Below, piece after piece: positions 1-7,779 of a stretch of DNA of 64,000 bases. The translations under genes were made by a program, and so were the position numbers. Each line of letters opens with the position of its first letter. Positions within the stretch are counted from its first letter, which is position 1. The notes beneath the pieces are model-generated. The model saw only the letters and a list, made by a program, of their open reading frames with translations, was not told the origin of the DNA and did no database searches. The DNA is from an uncultured Treponema sp. (lineage in GTDB: Bacteria > Spirochaetota > Spirochaetia > Treponematales > Treponemataceae), in the NCBI GenBank assembly GCA_910584475.1, contig CAJUBD010000017.1:1-64000 (forward strand). Reading direction: 5' to 3'.

Positions 1-15
1 CAAACTCTCCATTAT
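1..15 (-). rRNA. rrs: 16S ribosomal RNA, extreme 5' end (truncated by window edge)
   Basis: Read on the minus strand, the window ends with AATGGAGAGTTTG, the near-universal start of bacterial 16S rRNA (AGAGTTTG followed by ATC in the full gene). Only about 15 nt of the gene lie in the window; the mature 5' end is placed by analogy to E. coli, about 7 nt upstream of AGAGTTTG. A consensus-like promoter lies about 180 nt upstream on the same strand, which supports the call. The rest of the gene would lie beyond position 1. Confidence 0.8.
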
Positions 16-196
16 CCTTCTCAACGCCCTCAACGGGCGGTGAAATCCTGTTAAATCTTGGTACGCCGCATATTTTGAGACCCCGGCTCTACCAAAGTGG
101 GTCTATTGTCCGTCGTCTATCGCGGGTCGCCCCGCGTTTTTTTCCCTTCCCTGTCTATATCAATGAACACGCCCAATTTCTCAAGCGGTAAAAGAG

Positions 197-225
197 AGTC
201 TAACACACAATTTAAAAACTGTCAA
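197..225 (-). promoter_or_regulatory. sigma-70-type promoter of the rRNA operon
   Basis: On the minus strand a perfect -35 TTGACA (220-225) is followed after exactly 17 nt by TAGACT (197-202). It points toward the 16S start at positions 1-15. The leader between them is about 180 nt and contains a GC-rich hairpin at 121-136 (CGCGGG-TCGC-CCCGCG) and a second small stem near 26-38. The start of transcription is inferred, not seen. Confidence 0.7.
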
Positions 226-396
226 GTGTTTTTTCAAAAAAAATTAATTTTTTTTACTTTTTTTTCAAAATTTATTATAAAAATGCTGAGAAATCGGCCA
301 TTATTTGTCCCAAAACGAAACGCAGTTCGTTGTACGTGCTGAACGTAAGGACAAGAATGGTAATACCATGACAGATAATGGTAAAATTCTTTACAA

Positions 397-1475
397 CTAC
401 TCCACAAGGCAACTTGACACTTCCTTTACCCAATCGATGGTTTTGGTTTGCTGCTTAATCACTGCTTGGATCTTATCATTAAAAGATAAAGTTCTTCGTT
501 TCGTTAAACTGTTGATTTGGGCTTGATTTATGCCACATTGGATAGCCAGATCATGAAGCCCGTACAAACTTTCGTTATACAAGGCTAACTCGACGGCTTT
601 TTTTAATAGACCTTGGTCGGCGGATGTTTCATGTGCAACAATTGCTAACGACCTGTCCATCAGTTTATTAACATAATTTTCGGCTTCTGGATTAACTAGG
701 TCTTGGTAACTGATGTTAGCACCTGCCAACTTTGAGGATAAAAAAGAATAGCCGTTATCTTCCATATTACCATTATTCGACGGGAAATCATCACCGTAGT
801 AGGTATTGGCACCCCCCCCCAAGGAGCGGTTATAGGCCGCGTGAGATAATTGATAGTAACTCAATTTATATCGATTATATTCTTCGACTGTGATATGGTC
901 TTCCAGTAGGGGTTTTCCCATTACGGCAAAGTATTGGGCAAAGTTTTCGCTATTGTTTTTTACATTATCACCGATGTATTGTTGGTCATTGGTACTTTTC
1001 TTTAAGGCCGCATCCAAGGTTTTATAGAAATCGTTGCTCTCGATTTGGTCGGGCGTTACCTTGTCGTGTAAGTCCTTCTGCAGTTCAGCCACTTTCTGGC
1101 TCATATATTTTTTGGCATTGGTGAAAGCGGAATCAAAACGTTTAGTAATCAATTCGTGATTGGCGCCATCAGCGTCCGTTTCAATAAAGCGTTGTCCCAG
1201 GTAGTCGCCGGTCACATAGTAGTCGGGGAAGGCAGTGGTGATATCGCCTTTATCTTTATCTTTGTCTTTATTGGTGTCATCGCCGGTATCATGCCAATCG
1301 TCTTCAATGGCTGTGTTGCCCGTTGGGCTGGGGCAACCCGTAAGCCCCGTGATTAACGCGGTCGCCAAAACGCCGGCCTGTAAACCTTTCGTAAAATATT
1401 TGCCTAATTTTTTATTGCAGGGAAGAAATGAGTTTAGTCTATACCCCCCCCCGTACAATTTCCAAGTTTTTTCAT
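397..1475 (-). CDS. Putative phase-variable lipoprotein, out of frame at a poly-G tract near its start
   Basis: The protein has no family I recognise. Its mature part (about 330 residues, charged, rich in Asn, Tyr and Lys) follows a lipoprotein signal whose lipobox reads LITGLTGC, then a Thr/Asp/Lys-rich linker. The only ATG with a good ribosome site (AGGAG at 1482-1486, ATG at 1475) lies upstream of nine G at 1444-1452. With nine G this ATG reads MKKLGNCTGGGID and stops; with ten (or seven) G it runs into the lipobox and the whole mature protein. A second run of nine G (812-820) sits inside the mature part, in frame. The frame downstream of the tract is open up to position 1635, but that extension has no ribosome site and no protein-like composition. 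An anchored surface or periplasmic protein is inferred. Confidence 0.7.
812..820 (-). repeat. Poly-G(9) tract inside lipoprotein coding sequence
   Basis: Nine consecutive G on the coding strand encode Gly-Gly-Gly in the middle of the lipoprotein at 397-1475. The reading frame is open on both sides, so at this length the tract is neutral, but any slippage other than by three would truncate the protein. Confidence 0.9.
1444..1452 (-). repeat. Poly-G(9) tract in the signal-peptide region, candidate phase switch
   Basis: Nine G lie 21 nt into the reading frame that starts at the ATG at 1475. Ten or seven G would join this ATG to the lipoprotein frame; nine puts a TAG/TAA-type stop a few codons later. 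The arrangement matches the tracts at 21791-21799 and 24570-24579. Confidence 0.85.
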
Positions 1476-1574
1476 CTTTTTCTCCTATAAAAACTTTTGC
1501 AGGAAATTTCAATTTCCGAAAAAGTTTTAAACGTGCGCATAAGCAACTTGTTGCGATGCGCACAAGTATATAAT

Positions 1575-1633
1575 AAAGTTTGCAACGCAAACTTTTAGTT
1601 GATAAAAGTCGCGCCATTTGTGCGGCTTTTATC
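1575..1633. repeat. Two adjacent hairpins in the leader of the lipoprotein gene
   Basis: The first is a 9-bp perfect stem AAAGTTTGC / GCAAACTTT with loop AAC (1575-1595). The second is a 12-bp stem (GATAAAAGTCGC pairing with GCGGCTTTTATC, one wobble) with the 9-nt loop GCCATTTGT (1601-1633). The second belongs to a family of intergenic hairpins in this window with variable stems and similar loops. Between here and the lipoprotein start there are further short inverted repeats, for example GTGCGCAT...ATGCGCAC and GGAAATT...AATTTCC. From 1640 to 1988 I see no supportable gene. Confidence 0.7.
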
Positions 1634-1988
1634 ATACCTCCTTGTACCCTTACTATTACAAGTATTACTTTTATAATAGTATCATATTATTCGCGCCTTG
1701 TCAAGTGTCTCTCGCAAAATATTTCCAAACAAGCGGATTTGGACGCGCTTTCAATACAGCCAATTTTCATCGTTGGCGAAACCATTTATCGCAAGTTCCA
1801 AATCGCCTGCCAAAATGCATTGCGCGCCGAGCCTTCGGCAAACCAAAATCGCGCCTCATCGCTTACATAGCCCGCCCCTTGAAAATCAGACTCTCTATCG
1901 CAAAAACAAATCTTATGGTCGCATTTTGCAAGCAACAATTTTATCGGAATTCCTTTACTTTTCCTGGTGAATATGCTATCCTATATGA

Positions 1989-2750
1989 ATGGAATATTCG
2001 CTTACGACTTTTCAGACTTTCGTAGTCATCGCATTTCTCTTTTTTTTCGGCGGAGTCTTGGGGTGGTTTATCGAATTGATATTTCGCCGATTTTTCGACA
2101 AAACGAATCCCGAACGCCTTTGGCTCAATCCTGGTTTTTTGACAGGGCCTTGTCTGCCAGTCTATGGATTCGGGGCGGTCGCGCTTTTTTCTTTGAGCCT
2201 TGTGGAATCTTACATTTTTCGTTTTGATACGAGCGGAATCAAGCATTACATTTTGATGTTCATCGTCATGGCATTGGTTATGACATTGATTGAATTCATC
2301 GCCGGAATAATTTTCATAAAAGGAATGCACATCCAGCTTTGGGACTATAGTGAAGAACCCGGAAATATAATGGGAATAGTCTGTCCGAAATTCACATTTT
2401 TTTGGGGAGTGCTCGCCGCGCTGTATTACTTCGTTTTGTTTCAGCCATTTTTTCAATTGGTGATCTGGTTCGTAGCGCATCCATGGTTTTCGTTTATCGT
2501 TGGAGTCGCATTCGGAGTATTCATAATCGACTGCGCCTTTTCAATGCACTTGGGAACAGTGTTGCGAAAACGCGCCAAAGAAATCGACAAAAAATCCGCG
2601 CTCAACTTAAAGCAAATTCACAGCTACATTCGGCACGATACGAAAATCTCGAAATTTTTCAGTCTGCACAGCGAACAATATCTCACGAGCAAAATCAACA
2701 GTTTTGAAGACTTTATGAAGCGCACGCCTATGAGCATAAGCAAAGACTGA
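1989..2750 (+). CDS. CmpB-like putative ABC-transporter type IV integral membrane protein (PF06541 type)
   Basis: The 253-residue protein begins with a hydrophobic helix and carries the family hallmark NPGFLTGPCLPVYGFGA at about residues 47-63, which I recognise from the CmpB-type membrane proteins (PF06541). Further membrane segments lie at about 60-80, 85-110, 130-150 and 160-180, followed by a polar C-terminal tail. The exact function of the family is unknown; the ABC-transporter name is historical. Two overlapping ATGs occur (1985 and 1989); only 1989 is in frame. The ribosome site is weak. It stands alone, with no ATPase partner beside it. Confidence 0.75.
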   Translation: MEYSLTTFQTFVVIAFLFFFGGVLGWFIELIFRRFFDKTNPERLWLNPGFLTGPCLPVYGFGAVALFSLSLVESYIFRFDTSGIKHYILMFIVMALVMTLIEFIAGIIFIKGMHIQLWDYSEEPGNIMGIVCPKFTFFWGVLAALYYFVLFQPFFQLVIWFVAHPWFSFIVGVAFGVFIIDCAFSMHLGTVLRKRAKEIDKKSALNLKQIHSYIRHDTKISKFFSLHSEQYLTSKINSFEDFMKRTPMSISKD

Positions 2751-2807
2751 CTTATCTAGCAATCAGAATCCGCGCCAAAATATGTCGCAAAGCAAAGGGT
2801 CTGGATC

Positions 2808-2878
2808 GCAAGTCTTTGATTTTGCTTATAAGTTTTTTCGCCTTGTTTTTTGCGAAAAACTCGCGCGCGGATTTCTGA
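2808..2878. repeat. Dispersed intergenic palindromic repeat, copy 1
   Basis: This sequence resembles those at 5766-5832 and 25742-25814: CGCAAGTC...TTGC, then a stem formed by AGTTTTTTCGC and GCGAAAAACT, ending in CGCGCG. The three copies differ in sequence but keep the paired arms, as expected of a structured extragenic repeat. Confidence 0.55.
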
Positions 2879-2893
2879 TTTATGTTTCATCGC

Positions 2894-3994
2894 CTATTCG
2901 CCACTTTCAATCCAATTCCAAAATTCCGCATCTTCCTGCCCCATACGCCAAAAAGCGATGTTGGAAAATCCTTGAGACTGATACATTTGGCAACGCTGCA
3001 CGAGCGAAGTCGCGTCTTCATAATATTGAATTATCTTTACTTTCGCCTCAAATTCAAAATAGGGAATGCCGTCCTTTCTCCTTATTCTTTCTACGCTGTT
3101 TTCGAAAAGCCTTCGGTTCGAGCCGTTAAACGCCCATGCGCCTGCCGGGCGGTCTCCATCAATTATCCAGCTCCTTCCGTAGAAAGGTACGCCTATGATG
3201 TATTTTTCTTGCGGCAAAATGCTGAGCGCGTATTCGCCAATTCGCTTGCACCAATCCATCGAAGCCGGCGAGCCTGGCGCGCTTGTGGCCCAATGCTCAT
3301 CGTAAGCCATAATCATAACTTTGTCGCAAATTCCCGCCAACCGCTCGTAGTCCTCTACATCGTCTTGCAATTTTCTTGTGCGCGCGTGAACGCAAACCGT
3401 AAGTTGCTTTGAGCCAAGTCCCCTTTTCAAAAGACGTAGAAATTCCGCAAAGTCCTCGCCGTCTAATTTCGGAACAAGCTCATAGTCAATTTGCAAGCCG
3501 TCAAAATCTTTGGAAGCCGAAATCAAATCTCTCACAAGACGGTCTCGTTTTCCGAATCGCGCATCAAGCACAAAATGCGTGAGGGCGCGACTTTGGCACA
3601 CCGCCACCAAATGAACTCTGCCATTAAAATTTTTTATCATACTGCGGGAAGGAGCGCGTTCGAGATTTCCATAACAATCCACTTCCACAGCGAAAAGTCC
3701 GATATCGGTAAGCGGCGCATCGCGTTCCCAATCCCCCAAATGATCGGCCAGGACATAGCCCCAAATTTCTTTAAACCGAACTTTGTCGCCTTGAATCTTG
3801 TTCCAACGGTATGGATGCGAATATTGTTCCAACAAAACCTCTTCTGGAAAGTCTTTCGGATCGAGGAAAGTGTCGTCATATTCGGCGGATCTTCCAGCGA
3901 TTTCCTTTTTCGCTTTTTTTTTGGAACATGCGCTTTGTAAAAAGAAAACAGCGACAATAAAAATCAATAAAAAAATCTTGAATTTTTTTTTCAT
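2894..3994 (-). CDS. Lipoprotein with a glycoside hydrolase 18-type catalytic domain
   Basis: A lipoprotein signal (MKKKFKIFLL..., lipobox LQSAC) precedes an unassigned stretch, then a GH18-like (beta/alpha)8 domain. The active-site strand reads FDGLQIDYEL, matching the DGxxxDxE motif with the catalytic Glu kept and one of the Asp replaced by Gln, as in YaaH-like enzymes. KVMIMAYDEHW and IGVPFYGRSW are further family strands. Such enzymes cleave beta-1,4-linked GlcNAc polymers or spore/cell-wall glycans; the substrate here is not known. The start at 3994 is chosen because GAGG lies just upstream and the lipoprotein signal begins there; a GTG at 4006 is also in frame. It follows the ModF-like gene by 24 nt and is probably cotranscribed with it. 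Confidence 0.75.
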   Translation of the reverse strand: MKKKFKIFLLIFIVAVFFLQSACSKKKAKKEIAGRSAEYDDTFLDPKDFPEEVLLEQYSHPYRWNKIQGDKVRFKEIWGYVLADHLGDWERDAPLTDIGLFAVEVDCYGNLERAPSRSMIKNFNGRVHLVAVCQSRALTHFVLDARFGKRDRLVRDLISASKDFDGLQIDYELVPKLDGEDFAEFLRLLKRGLGSKQLTVCVHARTRKLQDDVEDYERLAGICDKVMIMAYDEHWATSAPGSPASMDWCKRIGEYALSILPQEKYIIGVPFYGRSWIIDGDRPAGAWAFNGSNRRLFENSVERIRRKDGIPYFEFEAKVKIIQYYEDATSLVQRCQMYQSQGFSNIAFWRMGQEDAEFWNWIESGE

Positions 3995-4018
3995 TCCGTT
4001 CCTCACAATTTTTCAAAT

Positions 4019-5689
4019 TTATAATTTGATGATTTTGTACATCGGATTTTCATTTGGAAAAAATTCCAAAATATTTTTTTCGCAGGCAAGCGATTCGCTC
4101 GGATCATGCGTAACATGCAGCAAAGTTGTCGTGCCGCTTTCGGCGATCGTTTCAAGCAAATCCAAAATCTTTTGGCGGAAATTATCGTCAAGTCCATGGC
4201 ACGGCTCATCCAAAATCAAAATTTCCGGCGGCTTCACCGAAGCGCGCAAAATCAAAATCGCGCGTTGCTCGCCATAACTCAAATTTTTGAACTGTTCGCT
4301 TTCGCGTCCGGAAAACCCGCCGAGCGCGAGCCATTTTTTCGCCGCCGCGATTTCCACATCGCCCGCCGCCTCGTACAATCCAATCGAATCGTGAAAGCCA
4401 GAAACAATCACGCCAAGCAAACTTTGTCCGACCATTCTGTATTCGACATGCAGACGATACGAAACGATTCCAAGCCGCCGCTTGATGTCCCAAACCGTTT
4501 CGCCCGAGCCGCGCCGCGCTCCGAAAATTTTCACATCGTTGCAAAAAACCTGTCCGTTGTCGCCAGTAATCAATTCCAAAAAAGTCGTCTTGCCCGAACC
4601 GTTCGGTCCGCGAATCAACCAATGTTCGCCGCGCCGCAACGTCCAATTTAAATCGCGCAAAACTTGATGCTCACCCCAGCCCACATTCACGCCGCGCATT
4701 TCCACGAGAATTTCTTCGGAAGATTTTTTTTCGCTAGAAACATTCGCCATGGAATTCACTAATTCAAGATTTTGAATTTTTTTTCTAAATTCGATTTTAT
4801 TTTTTTCGCGCGAATCGAAATTTTCTTTTTGGCGTTGTGCAATTTTTTTTTCGTATTCATTACGGCTTCCGCAAAAGAAAATGGCATTTTTTGAAAATTC
4901 CAAAACGCAATTTACCGCTTCGGGAATTTCATAAAAGCGTTCCATCGACAAAATTATTCGCGGAAAACTTTCGTTCAATTTTTCCGTTCCATTCGAGTCG
5001 CAAGAATTTTTTAATTGTCGCGCGGCAATGCCGTCAAAAAAATCCAAAAGAATTTTTCGGCTTTGCGCGTCCAATCCTGCAAAAGGGTCGCTCAAAATCA
5101 AAAGCCGCTTTTTTCCCAAAAGCGCACGGCACAAAAGCGTCCTTCGAATTTCACCAGTGGAAAGATATTTCAGTCCGCGATCCAAAATATTTTCGATTCC
5201 GCAAAGTTTCACTTCGGGAAAATTTTCTAGTCTCGCCGCTTCTTCAGGAATTTCGATTTTGCCGTTTTTCTGCCGCCGAATTTTCGCGCCCCAAATGCCT
5301 TCGCACAAAAAAATTCGCGCCGTCCTTCCATGATCCACGCCGCCTTCCACATATTCGCTTTCGTCGTTCGCTCGCTCTTCTTCAATCAGCGCGGCAGCTT
5401 TTTCCAGCGAAACGATTTCCACGGAATCTTCAAAAGCATTCAAAAAAAACGCGCCTTCTTTGTTCGGAACAAATCGTGCGCCATTGCCCGCGAGCGCGTT
5501 CAAAAAATTCGCCTTGCCGCTTCCGTTCGCACCGATGACAAGCCACGCTTCTCCAGTGCGCATTTTCCAAGAAATGTTTTCAAGCAAAGTTCCGCGCGCG
5601 CTTTCGATTTTACATTCTTTTATAAAAATGAAATTGTTTGAATTTTTCGGCTCGCCGTTCATAAGAAATTTATCGGAAAAATTTTCCAT
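4019..5689 (-). CDS. modF: ModF-type ABC ATPase with two nucleotide-binding domains
   Basis: The protein carries two ABC ATPase domains in one chain without membrane segments. Domain 1 (about 25-250) has Walker A GANGSGKA, signature LSTGE and Walker B LILSDPF; domain 2 (about 325-550) has GPNGSGKT, LSYGEQ and LILDEPCHGLDD. The stretch RRGSGETVWDIKRRLG in domain 2 is typical of E. coli ModF (PhrA). In domain 1 the Ser/Thr of Walker A is Ala and the catalytic Glu after Walker B is Pro, so it probably binds but does not hydrolyse ATP. ModF is linked to molybdate transport in enterobacteria, but no modABC is present here. There is no Shine-Dalgarno sequence; TAAATA ends 6 nt before the ATG, so the mRNA may be leaderless. 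Confidence 0.8.
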   Translation of the reverse strand: MENFSDKFLMNGEPKNSNNFIFIKECKIESARGTLLENISWKMRTGEAWLVIGANGSGKANFLNALAGNGARFVPNKEGAFFLNAFEDSVEIVSLEKAAALIEEERANDESEYVEGGVDHGRTARIFLCEGIWGAKIRRQKNGKIEIPEEAARLENFPEVKLCGIENILDRGLKYLSTGEIRRTLLCRALLGKKRLLILSDPFAGLDAQSRKILLDFFDGIAARQLKNSCDSNGTEKLNESFPRIILSMERFYEIPEAVNCVLEFSKNAIFFCGSRNEYEKKIAQRQKENFDSREKNKIEFRKKIQNLELVNSMANVSSEKKSSEEILVEMRGVNVGWGEHQVLRDLNWTLRRGEHWLIRGPNGSGKTTFLELITGDNGQVFCNDVKIFGARRGSGETVWDIKRRLGIVSYRLHVEYRMVGQSLLGVIVSGFHDSIGLYEAAGDVEIAAAKKWLALGGFSGRESEQFKNLSYGEQRAILILRASVKPPEILILDEPCHGLDDNFRQKILDLLETIAESGTTTLLHVTHDPSESLACEKNILEFFPNENPMYKIIKL

Positions 5690-5765
5690 TTAATTTATTT
5701 AAAATGCAATTTTTTCTCTTGAAAAAAATTAGATTTTGACGATAATAAAATTGTCGCTGAAATGT

Positions 5766-5832
5766 AACGCAAGCCCCGTGGTTTGCTACCGAGTTTTTCG
5801 CAAGAAAAACTCGCGCCGACAATTTTAACTTC
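5766..5832. repeat. Dispersed intergenic palindromic repeat, copy 2
   Basis: It has the same layout as the copies at 2808 and 25742: ACGCAAG...TTGCTACC, then a stem GAGTTTTTCGC / GCAAGAAAAACTC and the tail GCGCCGACA. It lies upstream of the plus-strand secreted protein gene at 5918, as the copy at 25742 lies upstream of another plus-strand gene. Confidence 0.6.
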
Positions 5833-5917
5833 GAGTTTCTTTCAGAAGTTCGGCGTTTACTGCAATTTTCCGTTTCGCTGCAAAATTGCATTTTATTTTG
5901 TATGGAGGAAAATTTTT

Positions 5918-6760
5918 ATGAAAAAATTTTCAATTTTTTCAATTATCATCTTTGCAAGTTTTTGCGCTTTCGCAATTGACAATTCGCCTTTTTTACATCC
6001 GCAACCGCATGGCGGAGTAAAAAGTTATACGGAAACCAATTTTGAAATCACGACAAAATTCGGCGATTATTACAAAACGCCTCAAGTGAGATTTCAGCAC
6101 AAATTTAATGAAAACGGTCTTGAAATTGAATCTATCGAATATTCGGCGACAAACCGATTGATTTCCAAAACCATATACACATACAATGAAGACGGAAAAA
6201 TTGCCTTGCAAATTTGTTACGATGACAAAGAAAACGCCATTTGGCAGATTTCCACGACCTTTGATTCAAACGGTGACAAACTTGAAGATTCCGAATTTGA
6301 CGGAAAGGACAATTTGACAGGAAAATCTGTTTACAAAAACGAATGCGGAAATCCTGTGGAAGAAACTTATTACAATTCCAAGGGCGAATTGATTTGGAAA
6401 AATATTTACAAATATTCCGACGCAAATCAACTAGAAGAATCGTTTTCGTATTTCTCAAATGGCAGGCTTGACATAAGATGCAAATATAAATATGACAAGT
6501 TTGGAAAACTTTTGGAAATAACATCGTTCGACGCATCGGACAAAATTGTCAGCAACGAAGTTTTCATTTACAATGACGATGACACCGTAAATGAATATGC
6601 GATTTACGGTGCGGATGGAAAACGCAGAACGCGAATTTTCTATAAGTATGACGAAAACAAAAATTGCGTGAAATCCACAACATACAACGTGGCGCAAAAA
6701 TTTGGCACGACCGTAAACGAAATGGTTGACCAATCCGACTTTGAATATGAATACCGATAA
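5918..6760 (+). CDS. Secreted YD-like repeat protein
   Basis: This 280-residue protein has a cleavable signal peptide (MKKFSIFSIIIFASFCAFA). The rest is a series of roughly 20-residue units of the type Y-x-Y-N-x-x-G-K...I, e.g. YTYNEDGKI, YKNECGNPV, YKYSDANQL, YKYDKFGKL and YKYDENKNC, resembling the beta-hairpin YD/RHS repeats. No toxin tip or catalytic motif is visible, and there is no lipobox. A periplasmic or surface structural role is inferred. The start is fixed by GGAGG ending 9 nt before the ATG; an in-frame extension upstream lacks a ribosome site. Confidence 0.7.
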   Translation: MKKFSIFSIIIFASFCAFAIDNSPFLHPQPHGGVKSYTETNFEITTKFGDYYKTPQVRFQHKFNENGLEIESIEYSATNRLISKTIYTYNEDGKIALQICYDDKENAIWQISTTFDSNGDKLEDSEFDGKDNLTGKSVYKNECGNPVEETYYNSKGELIWKNIYKYSDANQLEESFSYFSNGRLDIRCKYKYDKFGKLLEITSFDASDKIVSNEVFIYNDDDTVNEYAIYGADGKRRTRIFYKYDENKNCVKSTTYNVAQKFGTTVNEMVDQSDFEYEYR

Positions 6761-6908
6761 TTTTTATTCTGGAAAATATTCCTTAAAATTGAATCGGCGG
6801 GAAACAAGCTTGAAACTTCGCCTTATGGCTCGCTAGGAGAACAACTTTTAAGGAATTTAATTTCGCCCGCGATAACAATTTGTCGCGGCGCGGACAAGTA
6901 TAAAATAG

Positions 6909-6962
6909 ATTGTCGGGTCAAGCCCGACAATGACAAACAAGCGAGTTTGCAAAGCAAACTCG
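6909..6962. repeat. Palindromes in the 6761-7233 intergenic stretch
   Basis: ATTGTCGGG-TCAAG-CCCGACAAT (6909-6931) and CGAGTTTGC-AAA-GCAAACTCG (6942-6962) are perfect stems. The first resembles a short extragenic palindrome found in many unrelated bacteria. TTCCTTAA/TTAAGGAA motifs flank the region at about 6780, 6845 and 7048. No gene can be supported between 6761 and 7233. Confidence 0.65.
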
Positions 6963-7233
6963 AAGTTCGACGTCGAGTTTCAATTCATAAAATTCACGCC
7001 AATTTTTGAAGTCAAAATTAGCGCACTGTTTTCGTGCGAATTTTAAACATTCCTTAATTTTCAAGGATGCCTGACTAACCTGCAAGAACAGGCTTGTTTA
7101 ATGTATGAATTTTCACTTACTGAAACTCGAGTCGGCTATGTTTGCGCCATATGTGCGAACACAGTCAAACTTCCTTTTGCTTTTAAATTTCATTCAGATA
7201 GTGTTATACTGTTTCCACGAATTTCATAATTTT

Positions 7234-7732
7234 TCAAACAGCAATGTAATGCATTATTATATTCTCTATCATATCGACTGTCAAACCGCTTGTATCAATA
7301 CAGTTTTTCAAGGAGCAGAAAAATGGCAAGGATTTCAAGCCTGCTTCAAGCCACTCCTGTGTTCTCCATTCACAATTTTTATCATTTTCCCACCTGTTTA
7401 TCAGGGTGTTTTTATCGCATATCAAAGTAAAACTTTTTGCCTCCAATCCCAGCTCAGAAATGCCATCAACAATTTTTTGATAAACCCATTGTTCATCCAT
7501 ACAACCATGCCAATACCACCATTTGACATATCGAACATTTTCTATAGTTATCAATCATATGCAGAATATTGTCTATAGCCATAATTTTGGTTTCCCGATT
7601 TCCTACAAATGGATGAATATCTAAACACCAATCCCCATCAATAAAGGCTATACCTCCATATTTCTCGGCTATATATTTTCCTACTGTTGTTTTTCCTACC
7701 CCCATAGGACCATTTATAATTATCACTTTCAT
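7234..7732 (-). pseudogene. Frameshifted P-loop nucleoside-kinase-like ATPase
   Basis: The 5' part (7732 down to about 7540) encodes MKVIIINGPMGVGKTT, a clear Walker A at the very N-terminus, followed by an IDGDWC strand typical of small AAA-type kinases. The frame ends at 7493. A second frame from about 7545 to 7234 continues the protein (ENVRYVKWW, DEQWVYQKIVDGISELG, IDTSG). The two parts together make about 165 residues, normal for this family, so a single-base insertion or deletion near 7535-7550 has broken the gene, or it is a sequencing error. The GC content is lower than in relA next door. The substrate is unknown. Confidence 0.7.
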
Positions 7733-7751
7733 GTTGCACCTATTCTTCTAA

Positions 7752-7778
7752 AATCCGCACGCTATTTTAATGCGGATT
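7752..7778 (-). terminator. Terminator of the rel gene
   Basis: The hairpin AATCCGCA / TGCGGATT with loop core GCTATTTTA begins directly after the rel stop codon; on the minus strand the stem runs into TTTT. It belongs to the conserved-loop hairpin family seen at 1601, 19394, 45545, 53099, 53572 and 55222. Confidence 0.65.
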
Positions 7779-7779
7779 C

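Noticed and set aside
121..143. GC-rich hairpin followed by seven T on the plus strand, a perfect-looking terminator
   Set aside because: No plus-strand gene lies before it; the region is the leader of the minus-strand rRNA operon, so the hairpin is more likely a leader or processing structure.
305..430. Protein-like plus-strand frame (ERKDKNGNTMTDNGK)
   Set aside because: It has no ribosome site and overlaps the end of the lipoprotein gene; too short to support as a gene or a remnant.
1785..1930. Minus-strand open stretch (CFCDRESDFQGAGYVSDE and on)
   Set aside because: It has no start codon, no ribosome site and no recognisable family; could be a decayed gene end, but nothing proves it.
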